A DNA stretch of 64,000 nucleotides, taken from contig UCAG01000009.1 in NCBI GenBank assembly GCA_900470285.1, forward strand, positions 62,001 through 126,000, given 5' to 3'. Positions 43,392 through 52,610 of this stretch are shown here, in pieces (position 1 is the first letter of the stretch; each line of letters begins with the position of its first letter). A model generated the notes under the pieces. It saw only the letters and a list, made by a program, of their open reading frames with translations, had not been told where the DNA came from and ran no database searches. This stretch comes from Hyphomicrobiales bacterium (GTDB taxonomy: Bacteria > Pseudomonadota > Alphaproteobacteria > Rhizobiales > Rhizobiaceae). The position numbers and the translations under genes are program-made.

Positions 43392-45281
43392 TCAGAGGCC
43401 GAGCGCCTGAAGACGATTGTCCAGCTTGTCCGGTGTCAACTCGCCAATGATGCGATTTTGCGTTTGTTCTTTTGCAGTTTGTGCCTCAAGGAACATCAGC
43501 GTTGGTGGTCCGACAACGTTAAAACGCTGCATCAGATCACGGCTGGCATCATTATAATCGGTGATATCCGCTTTAATCAGCGTGAGATTGCCCAGACGGC
43601 CTGCATATTCCGGCTTTTTCATCACTTTTTCATTAGTCTTACAGGTTGTGCACCAGTCTGCAGTGAAATCCACCAGCACCGGTTTACCTGTCGCAATCGC
43701 CTGATTGAGTACCTGATCATATTCAGCCGAAGTTTTGACAATCCTGACCGGTTGAGTCGTTGCAGCCTGTGCAATCTGTTGGGTGCTGCCCTGTAAAAAG
43801 CCCAATGGTTGCCACGGATCCGTTGAACCGCCTGCAAAACCGACCATCAGTAAGGTGCCGTAGATCAGAGCGGCAATACCGGTAGTTTTTTCAAGGCGCA
43901 TCCATGCGGTGCTTTTAGCGTTCAGGCGGTCAAACACACCGAGGAAAACACCGCAAGCCAGTGCTGTGAGCGCCAGCAACAACATCGCATTTTCATCAGA
44001 GAGCAGGCGCAGGATCATGTAGATCGCCAGTCCCAGAAAGACGACGCCGAAAATCTGTTTGATTGTGTTAAGCCACGGGCCGGATTTCGGCAGATATTTT
44101 GCGCCAAATGTACCAAAAACAATCAGCGGTACACCCATGCCCAGTCCCAGAGCGAACAGAGCAGATGCGCCGCGCACCGCATCACCGGTCTGCGCAACAT
44201 AGAGCAATGCAGCGGCAAGCGGCGGGGTCACACAAGGCCCGACAATCAGCGCGGAACCAAAACCAAGCACCAAAGCGCCGCTGATCGCGCCGCCTTTGCC
44301 GGATGTGTTGCGGCTGAAGAAACTTGTCCAGCCTTGCGGCAGTTGCAATTCATAATAACCGAACATTGAAAAAGCGAGTGCGACAAACACCAATGCCATA
44401 AATCCAAGCGCATAAGGTGTTTGCAAAGCGGCCTGCAAATTATAGCCGGACCAGGATGCGGCAAAGCCAAGCACGGCATAGGCTGCAGCCATCGCCACGA
44501 CATAAGCTGACGACAAAACAAAGCCGCGGCCGGATGACAGTTTTTCACCGGATTTTGCCAGCATTCCTGACAGGATCGGAATCATCGGGAAAACACAGGG
44601 CGTCAGCGCCAGAAGCAAACCAAAACCAAAGAAACCGGCCAGCATGAAGGCGAAATTAGAACCAAGCCATGCTGTTACTTCTTCCGTGCTGACATCGGTG
44701 AGGCTTGCAATCAATCCGGTTTCAGCCGGTGCTGCGGTTTCCTGTGCAGGTGCGGTATCATCGGTCAGTGACAAATCAGGTGCAGCAAGTTCCGTTTGTG
44801 ACAGGCCTCCCAGACCCAGCGCCACTTTGGAAAGCGCCAGTGTTTGCAGATCAAGCGAACGTGTCACCGGCGGATAACAGATACTGTCTTCCTCACAGCC
44901 CTGCCAGCGCACCAGAACATGCCCCTCTTTCGGCAGCGCATTTTCAGACACCTGTGCAAAAGCGCGGTTATACAAAACTTCGGTGCGGCCGAAATTCATG
45001 TCATCCTTGATGACACCTTCACTGACATCAGCAGGAAGTACTGTGCCGTCCGATTCTTCGACCTGTATCTTGTCGCGATACATGTAAATTTTAGGCGCAA
45101 TATTCCATTGGAATTGCAGCGCGTTTTTTTCATCACGCGTGACACTCAGTTGCATAACCTCTTCAGCGGAGCGCATGGTTTGCGCAACAGCCTGAATGCC
45201 GGTCACAGGTGTAAAGGCAGCAGATAATACGATGCTGAAAAAAAGCAGACTGAAAAGCTGTCGGTAAAAATGTCGGATCAT
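43392..45281 (-). CDS. dsbD: thiol:disulfide interchange protein DsbD
   Basis: The 629-residue protein has the three DsbD domains: a periplasmic N-terminal domain with the pair in QGCEEDSICYPPV; a membrane domain of about eight helices with Cys in LLALTPCVFPMIPILSG and IVGPCVTPPLAAALLY; and a C-terminal thioredoxin domain with FTADWCTTCKTNEKV. It carries electrons from cytoplasmic thioredoxin to periplasmic partners, here probably the DsbA-like protein encoded after it. Start 45281 has AGGAT just upstream; TTG 45293 is less likely. Confidence 0.93.
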   Translation of the reverse strand: MIRHFYRQLFSLLFFSIVLSAAFTPVTGIQAVAQTMRSAEEVMQLSVTRDEKNALQFQWNIAPKIYMYRDKIQVEESDGTVLPADVSEGVIKDDMNFGRTEVLYNRAFAQVSENALPKEGHVLVRWQGCEEDSICYPPVTRSLDLQTLALSKVALGLGGLSQTELAAPDLSLTDDTAPAQETAAPAETGLIASLTDVSTEEVTAWLGSNFAFMLAGFFGFGLLLALTPCVFPMIPILSGMLAKSGEKLSSGRGFVLSSAYVVAMAAAYAVLGFAASWSGYNLQAALQTPYALGFMALVFVALAFSMFGYYELQLPQGWTSFFSRNTSGKGGAISGALVLGFGSALIVGPCVTPPLAAALLYVAQTGDAVRGASALFALGLGMGVPLIVFGTFGAKYLPKSGPWLNTIKQIFGVVFLGLAIYMILRLLSDENAMLLLALTALACGVFLGVFDRLNAKSTAWMRLEKTTGIAALIYGTLLMVGFAGGSTDPWQPLGFLQGSTQQIAQAATTQPVRIVKTSAEYDQVLNQAIATGKPVLVDFTADWCTTCKTNEKVMKKPEYAGRLGNLTLIKADITDYNDASRDLMQRFNVVGPPTLMFLEAQTAKEQTQNRIIGELTPDKLDNRLQALGL

Positions 45282-45299
45282 ATTATCCTGCAAAAACTA

Positions 45300-45412
45300 A
45301 AGCATGTCGCAGCAAAATGAATTCATTTAGCGTTCGCGAACATGCGACAAATGAAAGAAGCCAGAGCGAGTGCTATGAGTGCCATTAAACACAACACGCG
45401 CTGGAATCTTGT
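45300..45412. repeat. degenerate copy of a Rhizobiales palindromic repeat
   Basis: It aligns with the right half of the repeat at 52721-52823: GCATGTCGC at the start, CATGCG, AGAGCGAGTG and TTAAAC...ACACGC in the same order and spacing, with the inner palindrome mutated. It lies just upstream of dsbD, so it belongs to that promoter region. Confidence 0.65.
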
Positions 45413-45489
45413 ATGCGATACCATAATAAAACACCCGAATATCACACAGATAGGCGGATGCCTGTTATAATGTCCATACTATCTTATGA

Positions 45490-45507
45490 CCTTAAGTCAG
45501 CCTTAAG
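45490..45507 (+). promoter_or_regulatory. CCTTAAG direct repeat upstream of the response regulator
   Basis: CCTTAAG occurs at 45490-45496 and 45501-45507, 11 bases apart, the spacing at which OmpR-family regulators bind. A related CTTAAGGCA sits at 47602 in front of the first exported-protein gene downstream of the kinase. Autoregulation is inference. Confidence 0.45.
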
Positions 45508-45609
45508 GCAGAAAAGTCAGTCTTGCAGATAATAGACCGCAAAAGTTAAGCGGAACAATATTGATGGTTAAAGTGCATTCCTGAAAGTGGGAATGTTCCG
45601 GAGAATAAG

Positions 45610-46269
45610 ATGCGGGTTTTGGTAGTAGAAGATGATCCTGTTTTGTCCAACGGCCTTAAAGTCGGGCTGGGTCTGACAGGTGCAACAGTGGATCAGGTCG
45701 CTACCTGTGCAGATGCGCTGGCCGCATTAGCTTGCTCACGCTTTGATGCAATTGTGTTGGATCTGATGCTGCCGGACGGCTCCGGCCTTGATGTTTTGAA
45801 GAAAATTCGCGCCGATAAAGATCAGACGCCGGTTTTATTGCTGACAGCGCTGGACGAAACGGCAGACCGTATTACGGGTCTGGACAGCGGTGCTGATGAC
45901 TATATGGGCAAACCGTTTGATCTGGATGAACTTGCGGCACGGGTCAGAGCCATTGCACGCCGCGGTGCAGGACGTGCCCGCGCGGTCATGATTGCCGGTC
46001 ATGTCGAACTCGATCCTTCAAGCCTCAATGCAAAAGTGAAAGGCGAACGGGTACCGCTGTCACGCAGGGAATTTGCCGTATTGGCTGCTTTGATGGAAAG
46101 ACCCGGAATTATCCGCTCCAAGAGTGATATTGAAGAAAGACTCTATGGCTGGCAGGAGGAAGTGGAAAGCAATACTGTAGAAGTGCATATCCATAATCTG
46201 CGCAATAAGGTCGGAAGGGATGCTATTGAAACCGTGCGCGGCCTCGGCTACCGGATGCGGGTAACATAA
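45610..46269 (+). CDS. OmpR/PhoB-family response regulator (QseB/PmrA-like)
   Basis: This 219-residue regulator has a receiver domain (residues 1-115) with the phospho-acceptor Asp51 in DAIVLDLMLPDGSG, acidic pair Asp8/Asp9 and Lys in GKPFDLDEL, and a C-terminal winged helix (RREFAVLAALMERPGIIRSKSDIEERLYGWQEEVESNTVEVHIHNLRNKVG) with the QseB/PmrA style GWQEEVESN. ATG 45610 follows CCGGAG. Its stop overlaps the start of the kinase by one base (TAATG), so both are translated together. Confidence 0.94.
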   Translation: MRVLVVEDDPVLSNGLKVGLGLTGATVDQVATCADALAALACSRFDAIVLDLMLPDGSGLDVLKKIRADKDQTPVLLLTALDETADRITGLDSGADDYMGKPFDLDELAARVRAIARRGAGRARAVMIAGHVELDPSSLNAKVKGERVPLSRREFAVLAALMERPGIIRSKSDIEERLYGWQEEVESNTVEVHIHNLRNKVGRDAIETVRGLGYRMRVT

Positions 46270-47594
46270 TGACATCTCTGCATAAAAGACTTTTCATCAT
46301 TCTTGTAACTGCCACAGGCATTATCTGGGCCTGTGCTGTTGCATGGACCTATTTCAACAGCCGCAATGAACTGGAAAAAGTGCTCGACACACGACTGCAG
46401 GAAGCCGCACGCATGGTGCATTCCCTGCTCGGCAATGCTTCCACGGGTATGAACACAACCAAAGCCATCAGCCTGCCGCATGAACATGGCAGCTATGAGC
46501 GCTATCTTTCCTGCCAGATATGGTCACTGGACGGAGAACTGGTCGGCAGTTCAACCGGCGCGCCTGATATTAAAATCACCGGCAATAGTACCGGTTTTTC
46601 CAATGAAATCGTCCAGGGCGAATTATGGCGCGTCTATACAATCGTTGACCCCGCGAAAGGTGTACGGATTATCGTTGCAGACCGGCTGGCATTGCGTGAC
46701 CGTCTCGTCAGCGATCTGGTCAAAGGGCTTCTTGCCCCTGTTATTCTGATCCTGCCTTTACTTGGTTTCCTGATCTGGGTCAGTCTCGGCCGTGGTCTGC
46801 GGCCGTTGCATGAACTGGCGGATAAAGTCCGGCAAAAAGACGCGGATGATATGCGCCCGTTAGAGGCAGAGAATATCCCCTCTGAGGTCAAACCGCTGGC
46901 GGATGCTCTAAACGGGTTGTTTATTAAAGTGGAAGCGGCCCGCCGTCATGAGCGCGAGGTGACTGCTTTTGCCGCTCATGAATTGCGCACACCGCTCGCA
47001 GGTCTCAAAACACAGGCGCAAATTGCGCTGGCTGCAGCTGATCCCGCCATTAAAGAAGGTGCTTTACAGCAAATTCTGCTTTCCGTTGACCGTACCACAC
47101 GTCTGGTGCGTCAGTTACTGGCGCTTGCGAAGCTGGATTCGGATGCCTCACCGGTTACACCGGAAAAGGTTAATCTCGGACAACTGGTCGAAGAAATTAT
47201 CGCGCAGAACACTGTCGCCGGTCGCAAAATCAATAATTATATTGATCCGTCTCTGTATGAACACAATTTGCAGACGGATCGCCACAGTCTGACCCTGATC
47301 CTGCGTAATATCTATGAAAACGCTACACATTATTCGCCAGCGGAAGAAACTATCCGTTGGGAAAGCCGGAAGAATGGTAGCGGTATTGTGGTACGCGATT
47401 GCGGCAATGGTGTTGCAGAAGAGGAAATTCCGCTTCTGACCACCCGTTTCTATCGCGGAAGCAATAAAAGCCAGACCGGTACCGGTCTGGGCCTGACAAT
47501 TGTAGAAACAGCGGCCAAAAGGCTGGGCATCAGCTTTGCCTTGCGAAACCGCACAGACAGACAAGGCATGGAAGCAGAATTACGCTGGGCGTGA
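46269..47594 (+). CDS. sensor histidine kinase (QseC-like)
   Basis: This 441-residue kinase has an N-terminal helix (7-27), a periplasmic 2CSK_N-type sensor (about 30-150), a second helix (about 152-173), a HAMP segment, the phospho-acceptor His237 in AHELRTPLAGLK, and the ATP domain with N box NIYENATHYSP, G1 VVRDCGNGVAEEE, and G2 GTGLGLTIVETAAKR. It should phosphorylate the regulator encoded before it. The sensor domain is of the QseC/PmrB type whose ligands vary. Confidence 0.93.
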   Translation: MTSLHKRLFIILVTATGIIWACAVAWTYFNSRNELEKVLDTRLQEAARMVHSLLGNASTGMNTTKAISLPHEHGSYERYLSCQIWSLDGELVGSSTGAPDIKITGNSTGFSNEIVQGELWRVYTIVDPAKGVRIIVADRLALRDRLVSDLVKGLLAPVILILPLLGFLIWVSLGRGLRPLHELADKVRQKDADDMRPLEAENIPSEVKPLADALNGLFIKVEAARRHEREVTAFAAHELRTPLAGLKTQAQIALAAADPAIKEGALQQILLSVDRTTRLVRQLLALAKLDSDASPVTPEKVNLGQLVEEIIAQNTVAGRKINNYIDPSLYEHNLQTDRHSLTLILRNIYENATHYSPAEETIRWESRKNGSGIVVRDCGNGVAEEEIPLLTTRFYRGSNKSQTGTGLGLTIVETAAKRLGISFALRNRTDRQGMEAELRWA

Positions 47595-47745
47595 GCCTCC
47601 GCTTAAGGCACAAAAAATACTGCTAACAGTCATTAGCAAAACTTACGATACATCTTTTTATTGCGCTTAGGCAGTGAACCCTGTTTATTCCATCCGAAGT
47701 TTGTAAAATTACGATCAAAACCAAATAATTTTGGAGCTGACATTA

Positions 47746-48486
47746 ATGAAATATCACAATATCGCGCTTGCCTGCAGCCTGTCCCTGCTTGCCGCAATGC
47801 CTGCCTCAGCAGCCTCAGAGAAATCGCTGTTCAATGCGGATGATGTTAATCGCGATGTTGTACCGGCCGGCACACCGGCCGCATTTGAGGTTGCTTTCCC
47901 GAATGCGCAATTCAGCGAAGCAAAGCGCAAAATCGGTGAAAATACCTTCAGCTTTGTTCCTTTAGCATTCATTCCCCTCTCCGATACTCAGGTTGCACTG
48001 GTCAGCACCGGCGCCAGCGACTGCACCAGTCAGGCATGTTCAGGCTCAAACAGTGTGCATTATCTGGAGCATTCCGCAGGAGAGCCACAATATCCGTTTA
48101 CGCTTAAAGGCGAGTGGCTCAATGTCGGTATGAGCGGCGTTATGGGTAATCCCGCAAGCCGCTGGGGCTGGAGCAAAGATATTGCGGACGCACCGGTTCT
48201 CTACACTGAAGCAGGCGGGACATGGCAGGGACGCTCCTGCACATTTGCTATCCTGACAGAACTCACCGCCAAAGAACCTGTCGAGATCGCGCGTATCCCG
48301 CTGCATATGTCCGATGCCAGCAATGAAGATAAAGCCGTCAGCTTTGAGGGTGAGATTGTTGCAGCAGACAAAGGTCAGAGTATCACCGTTTCTTACAGCG
48401 GATCAGAGAACTTTCAGGAAGTTTACAAGCGCAGTGCAGACGGGCGTTTCCAACTCGAAGGCAAAAGCCGCGTTCCTGAATGCTAA
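47746..48486 (+). CDS. hypothetical exported protein, 246 aa
   Basis: ATG 47746 has GGAG 11 bases upstream. The product has a signal peptide (MKYHNIALACSLSLLAAMPASA, cleavage after ASA) and a beta-rich mature part with cysteines in DCTSQACSG, a later SCTF and a C-terminal PEC, enough for two disulfides. I do not recognise a family. It follows the histidine kinase by 151 bases on the same strand and a CTTAAGGCA element lies in the gap, so it is a plausible target of that system. Confidence 0.7.
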   Translation: MKYHNIALACSLSLLAAMPASAASEKSLFNADDVNRDVVPAGTPAAFEVAFPNAQFSEAKRKIGENTFSFVPLAFIPLSDTQVALVSTGASDCTSQACSGSNSVHYLEHSAGEPQYPFTLKGEWLNVGMSGVMGNPASRWGWSKDIADAPVLYTEAGGTWQGRSCTFAILTELTAKEPVEIARIPLHMSDASNEDKAVSFEGEIVAADKGQSITVSYSGSENFQEVYKRSADGRFQLEGKSRVPEC

Positions 48487-48531
48487 TCTCTGCACTCATT
48501 TTCAGTCACAATATTGCTAAAAGGCAAATAA

Positions 48532-49020
48532 ATGTTTGAAAAATCGTCTCAAATTCTTCGCTCTGTCATTCTGGCTGCAGGCGTCATGGCGGCCGGTGCT
48601 GCCGCTGCTGAAAAACCGGCTTCGTCGGAATGGGCAGTAAAAGCAATCAGCGCCTTGTCGGATGCAGACCTTGTGGTAACCTCGGCAGCCGGTAAAGCTT
48701 TTTTGGAAAAACTGAATCCTGAAGGGGTCACTGCCTGTGATGCGCCTATTGAAAATCGTCCGGATTTCGACAAACTGTGCTCGTGGGCTTTAAACAATGA
48801 AGAGTCAGACTTCGATATTCTGCTCGGCATCAAAGACGATAAAATTGTAAGCTTTGTTTCTTCTTTCACACCGGAGAAAGATGACGTCTGGACCTGCGAA
48901 GCTACGAAGAAAGACATACCGGAAAGCGACCTGAAAACCTGCAATATCCGCTCTGCGGATGAGAAAAGCCGGCAACATTGGGCAGAAAGCTGGGAAAGCT
49001 TTCTCAATTCCATTAATTAA
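48532..49020 (+). CDS. hypothetical exported protein, 162 aa
   Basis: ATG 48532 has AAAGG upstream. The product has a signal peptide (about residues 1-24, ending AAGAAAA) and a mature domain with cysteines in VTACDAP, KLCSWA, TCEAT and KTCNIR, four in all. The mature part is acidic and rich in Asp, Glu and Ser. It follows the previous exported protein by 45 bases and is probably co-transcribed. Family unknown. Confidence 0.65.
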   Translation: MFEKSSQILRSVILAAGVMAAGAAAAEKPASSEWAVKAISALSDADLVVTSAAGKAFLEKLNPEGVTACDAPIENRPDFDKLCSWALNNEESDFDILLGIKDDKIVSFVSSFTPEKDDVWTCEATKKDIPESDLKTCNIRSADEKSRQHWAESWESFLNSIN

Positions 49021-49235
49021 TTTTGTGGCTATCAAATGAAACAGGAAGCGATCTTATATTTCGCTTCCTGAATATAATGAATAAATTTCGAAAGACACCG
49101 ACAGAATTAGCTACAACTAAAATCCAATTTCCAATTATAAAATTTTAAAGAATTATACTTATACTTGTATATAATTTACTTTTGCTTCAAAAATGTGTTT
49201 TAAGCGCATCGCATCTCACCTTGAAAGGATAATCA

Positions 49236-50483
49236 GTGAACCGGACAGGCAGAACTATCCTGTTTACGCTGATTTTCCTGCTGTTCTGGGTCACAGTGAC
49301 ACCATTTACAGATTTACGTGATCCTACGGTTCTGTTTGCGGAAGAACAGGGCAACAGCCTTCAGCAAATTATTTCCCTGTCCCTGTTTTTCATCGCATGC
49401 CTGTTTTTGCTGGCAAATTGGCATCTCGCGCTGAAAATGCTCTCGCCTTTGCTGATAATCCTGCTGTGCTGGCAGTTTATCACGGTTTTTACATCTGAGT
49501 ATTCGGACATCGCGTTTCGCCGGTATATTTACAGCATAACGGTCATCGCCATGGCTATGGCATGGGCCATTTTGCCGGAGAATACGCAGCATTTCCAAAG
49601 GATGCTGAAATATCTCTGCCTGTTTATCTTGCTGCTGTCTTATTTCGGCGTGATTTTCATGCCGGCAGTATCTATTCATAACACAGCTGAAGTGCTGGAA
49701 CTCGTAAATGCCGGATCGTGGCGCGGGCATTTTGCGCATAAAAATATTGCCGGCCCCGCAATGATCGTGCTGATTATTTATAATCTGTATTTGCTGCGAA
49801 AAGACGACTTTATGATACCGGCTCTGAATATTGTTCTGGCCGTTATTTTCCTGATTTTCTCCAATAACAAAACCTCAATCGGCCTGATCGCCATTGCTTT
49901 ACTCGTGGCGCAGTTGATCCGCAGTGTCCGTTTGTTACCGCTGCAATTTCTGATTTTTATTATTCCCGTCGGATTAATGGCCGTCCTGACTGTCGGAACG
50001 GTTTTGAACCCGTCGATAGCAGACTTCGTCAGCGGCCTGATCGCAGACCCGACATTTACAGGCCGTACTGATATCTGGAAATTCACCTTCGAGCAGATAA
50101 GGTTACATCCGTGGATCGGCTTCGGCTACGATACGTTCTGGAATATGTCATATCTGGTAAATGGCGGCTACGAGATAGAGACCTGGGCAGCAAGGGCCGG
50201 CCATGCCCATAATGGCTATATTAACCTGATGATGACAACAGGACTGATCGGCGTAGCGCTTTTTGCTGTCTGGATGCTGTTTTGCCCGCTTCTGGATTAT
50301 CATCGCGCTCAGAAAACCGGTAATGATCCGGCACTCGCTATCATGTATCTGCGCATCTGGGTCTTCATGATGCTCTATGCCAATCTGGAGTCGCCGTTCT
50401 TTGCCCCGCGCGGGCAGGTCTGGTTTTCACTGCTGGCAGCGGTTTTTGCCCTGCGCCTTCATGCACGTGTCAAAGCCCGTTAA
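49236..50483 (+). CDS. O-antigen ligase/polymerase-family membrane protein
   Basis: The 415-residue protein has about ten to twelve helices and the Wzy_C/WaaL-type motifs: a periplasmic NAGSWRGHFAHKNIAGPAMIVLI segment, then PTFTGRTDIWKFTFEQIRLHPWIGFGYDTFW and RAGHAHNGYINLMMTTGLIG, where the Arg and His are the probable catalytic residues. Such proteins join or polymerise surface polysaccharide (ExoQ/WaaL type). No other polysaccharide genes are nearby. The start is GTG 49236 with GAAAGGA about 7 bases upstream. Confidence 0.82.
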   Translation: MNRTGRTILFTLIFLLFWVTVTPFTDLRDPTVLFAEEQGNSLQQIISLSLFFIACLFLLANWHLALKMLSPLLIILLCWQFITVFTSEYSDIAFRRYIYSITVIAMAMAWAILPENTQHFQRMLKYLCLFILLLSYFGVIFMPAVSIHNTAEVLELVNAGSWRGHFAHKNIAGPAMIVLIIYNLYLLRKDDFMIPALNIVLAVIFLIFSNNKTSIGLIAIALLVAQLIRSVRLLPLQFLIFIIPVGLMAVLTVGTVLNPSIADFVSGLIADPTFTGRTDIWKFTFEQIRLHPWIGFGYDTFWNMSYLVNGGYEIETWAARAGHAHNGYINLMMTTGLIGVALFAVWMLFCPLLDYHRAQKTGNDPALAIMYLRIWVFMMLYANLESPFFAPRGQVWFSLLAAVFALRLHARVKAR

Positions 50484-50815
50484 ATCTCAAAAATTCCGCT
50501 TCATCTGCTGATTTTCAGCCGCTTTCCGGCCAAATGATGAATAAGCTGCACAATGTGATTACTATTCATCACAAATGATTGTGCTTGTTGTTGACTAAGC
50601 TCAATTTTCAAACTGTATTTCTGTGATCTTATATCCGTGGGAGACGGATTAGGAACATGCCGCGAAAAACCGGAAAACGGTTGTTTGATACCGGCATGCA
50701 AACAAAGCCGGAGCACTCTGTGTTCCGGACGGCAGTAACCGTAAACAAGGTGTCCGGGGGGATGCCGGTACGGTTATGGTCACTGCAGGCGAACATTATT
50801 GAGGAAATGTCGGCT
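50484..50815. other. non-coding leader with candidate promoter and dyad before the ThDP enzyme gene
   Basis: A good sigma-70-like promoter is present: TTGACT at 50591-50596, 17-bp spacer, TGTATT at 50614-50619. Upstream, perfect 9-base arms tgatgaata (50535-50543) and tattcatca (50563-50571) could bind a regulator. The in-frame extension 50657-50815 is translated only if an early start is used and has no domain. Confidence 0.5.
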
Positions 50816-52504
50816 ATGAATCATAAAAATAATCACCGGACAGGCGGAGAGATCCTGATTGATGCTTTGCGCATCAATGGCGTGGACAGAGCTTTCTGCG
50901 TACCGGGTGAAAGTTATCTGGCAGCTCTGGATGCATTACATGATGCAAAAGAGGATATTGAGCTGATTGTCTGCCGTCAGGAGGGCGGTGCGACTTATAT
51001 GGCGGAAGCCTATGGCAAACTCACCGGCAAACCGGGAATTGCATTTGTCACCCGCGGACCGGGGGCAACCAACGCATCTGTAGGTGTGCATACGGCATTT
51101 CAGGATTCCACCCCGATGATCCTGTTTATCGGGCAGGTCGCCAGCGATCAGGTTGAACGCGAGGCCTTTCAGGAAGTGGATTATCGCCGCATGTTCGGCC
51201 AGATGGCCAAATGGGTGGTACAGATTGACGATGTTACCCGCATTCCGGAATTGGTGTCGCAGGCATTTCACCGTGCAGTCAACGGTCGTCCGGGCCCTGT
51301 TGTAGTGGCGCTGCCGGAAGATATGCTGACCGCCCATGCCAGTGTCACCGATGTCCCGTCCCATAAAAAGATTGAAATCTCTGCGGGTACAGAACAATTG
51401 CAGGAACTGGCTGATTTGCTGAAACAGGCAGAGCGTCCTGTGGTCATGCTCGGCGGCAGCGGTTGGAATAAACAGGCTGTAGCCGATGTGGAAGCCTTCT
51501 GCGTAGCAAATAATCTGCCGGTAGCAACATCATTCCGCTGTCAGGATCTCTATAATAATGCGCTGGCTAACTATGCCGGTGAACTTGGCACATCGGCAAG
51601 CCCGAAACTGATCCAAAGCATTAAAGACAGCGATCTGTTGCTGGTGATCGGCGCACGGATTGGTGAAATGACCAGTGCAGGCTATACAATGGTCAATATT
51701 CCGGTGCCAAACCAGAAGCTGATCCATGTTCATAGCGGCGCGGAAGAACTGGGACGCGTTTATTACCCTACTCTGCCGATCAATGCGACTATGGCTGCTT
51801 TTGCCAGACAGTTGCGCGGTCTTGGCAAGATCGGTTCTGATAAATGGGCATCATGGACAGCGGGGCTGAACAAGAATTACAACGATAATCTGCAACATGC
51901 ACCAATTCCGGGTGATGTACAGATGGGCGAAATCATGCAGTGGATGCGTGCAAATCTGCCTGAAGATACGATTATGACCACCGGTGCCGGTAACTATACC
52001 GCCTGGCCGCATCGTTTTTACCAGTATAAGACATTCCGCACCCAGCTCGGTGCGACCAACGGCTCAATGGGCTATGGTGTGCCGGCAGCGATTGCTGCCA
52101 AACTGACTGATCGTGACCGCACTGTCATCGCATTTGCGGGCGACGGCTGCTTTCTGATGAATGGTCAGGAACTGGCAACAGCGATGCAATATGATGCTCG
52201 CGTGATCTTTATTGTCGTCAATAATGGCATGTATGGCACCATCCGCATGCATCAGGAACGCACCTATCCGGGGCGTGTTTCCGGTACCGGCCTCGCTAAT
52301 CCTGATTTTTCAGCGCTGGCACAAGCCTATGGTCTGCATGGTGAAACAGTTGCAGCCACGGACGAATTTGTACCGGCTTTTGAACGTTGCGTTGCCTCCG
52401 GTAAACCGGCGCTGATTGAAATCCGGATTGATCAGGAAGCGATCACACCGAAAATGAGCCTGAGCGCAATGCGTGAACAGGCTCTGGCCGCGCAAAAAGG
52501 CTGA
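50816..52504 (+). CDS. thiamine diphosphate-dependent enzyme (acetolactate synthase-like)
   Basis: The 562-residue enzyme has the three ThDP domains: N-terminal pyrimidine domain with the catalytic Glu in RQEGGATYMAEAYGK, central domain with VVMLGGSGW, and C-terminal diphosphate domain with the GDG motif FAGDGCFLMNGQELATAMQYDARVIFIVVNNGMYGTIRMHQ. Acetolactate synthase, glyoxylate carboligase and indolepyruvate or oxalyl-CoA decarboxylase share this fold. No regulatory subunit is encoded nearby, so it is not a typical IlvBH enzyme. ATG 50816 has GAGGA ten bases upstream. ThDP for it could come from the thiMED locus. Confidence 0.82.
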   Translation: MNHKNNHRTGGEILIDALRINGVDRAFCVPGESYLAALDALHDAKEDIELIVCRQEGGATYMAEAYGKLTGKPGIAFVTRGPGATNASVGVHTAFQDSTPMILFIGQVASDQVEREAFQEVDYRRMFGQMAKWVVQIDDVTRIPELVSQAFHRAVNGRPGPVVVALPEDMLTAHASVTDVPSHKKIEISAGTEQLQELADLLKQAERPVVMLGGSGWNKQAVADVEAFCVANNLPVATSFRCQDLYNNALANYAGELGTSASPKLIQSIKDSDLLLVIGARIGEMTSAGYTMVNIPVPNQKLIHVHSGAEELGRVYYPTLPINATMAAFARQLRGLGKIGSDKWASWTAGLNKNYNDNLQHAPIPGDVQMGEIMQWMRANLPEDTIMTTGAGNYTAWPHRFYQYKTFRTQLGATNGSMGYGVPAAIAAKLTDRDRTVIAFAGDGCFLMNGQELATAMQYDARVIFIVVNNGMYGTIRMHQERTYPGRVSGTGLANPDFSALAQAYGLHGETVAATDEFVPAFERCVASGKPALIEIRIDQEAITPKMSLSAMREQALAAQKG

Positions 52505-52526
52505 CCTGTCTTTATCCGGCTTAGTA

Positions 52527-52572
52527 ATTGCCCCCTCCCCTTCCCACAAGAAGGGGAGGGGGCAATTTTTTT
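52527..52572 (+). terminator. Rho-independent terminator after the ThDP enzyme gene
   Basis: Very long GC stem, attgccccctccccttc / gaaggggagggggcaat, followed by a run of seven T's. Confidence 0.92.
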
Positions 52573-52610
52573 AAGGGTCTTTTTATCAAAGCCCTCCCCT
52601 CTTTGAGAGA

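Noticed and set aside
50657-50815. N-terminal extension of the ThDP enzyme
   Set aside because: The extra 53 residues match nothing in the family; ATG 50816 fits the ribosome site.
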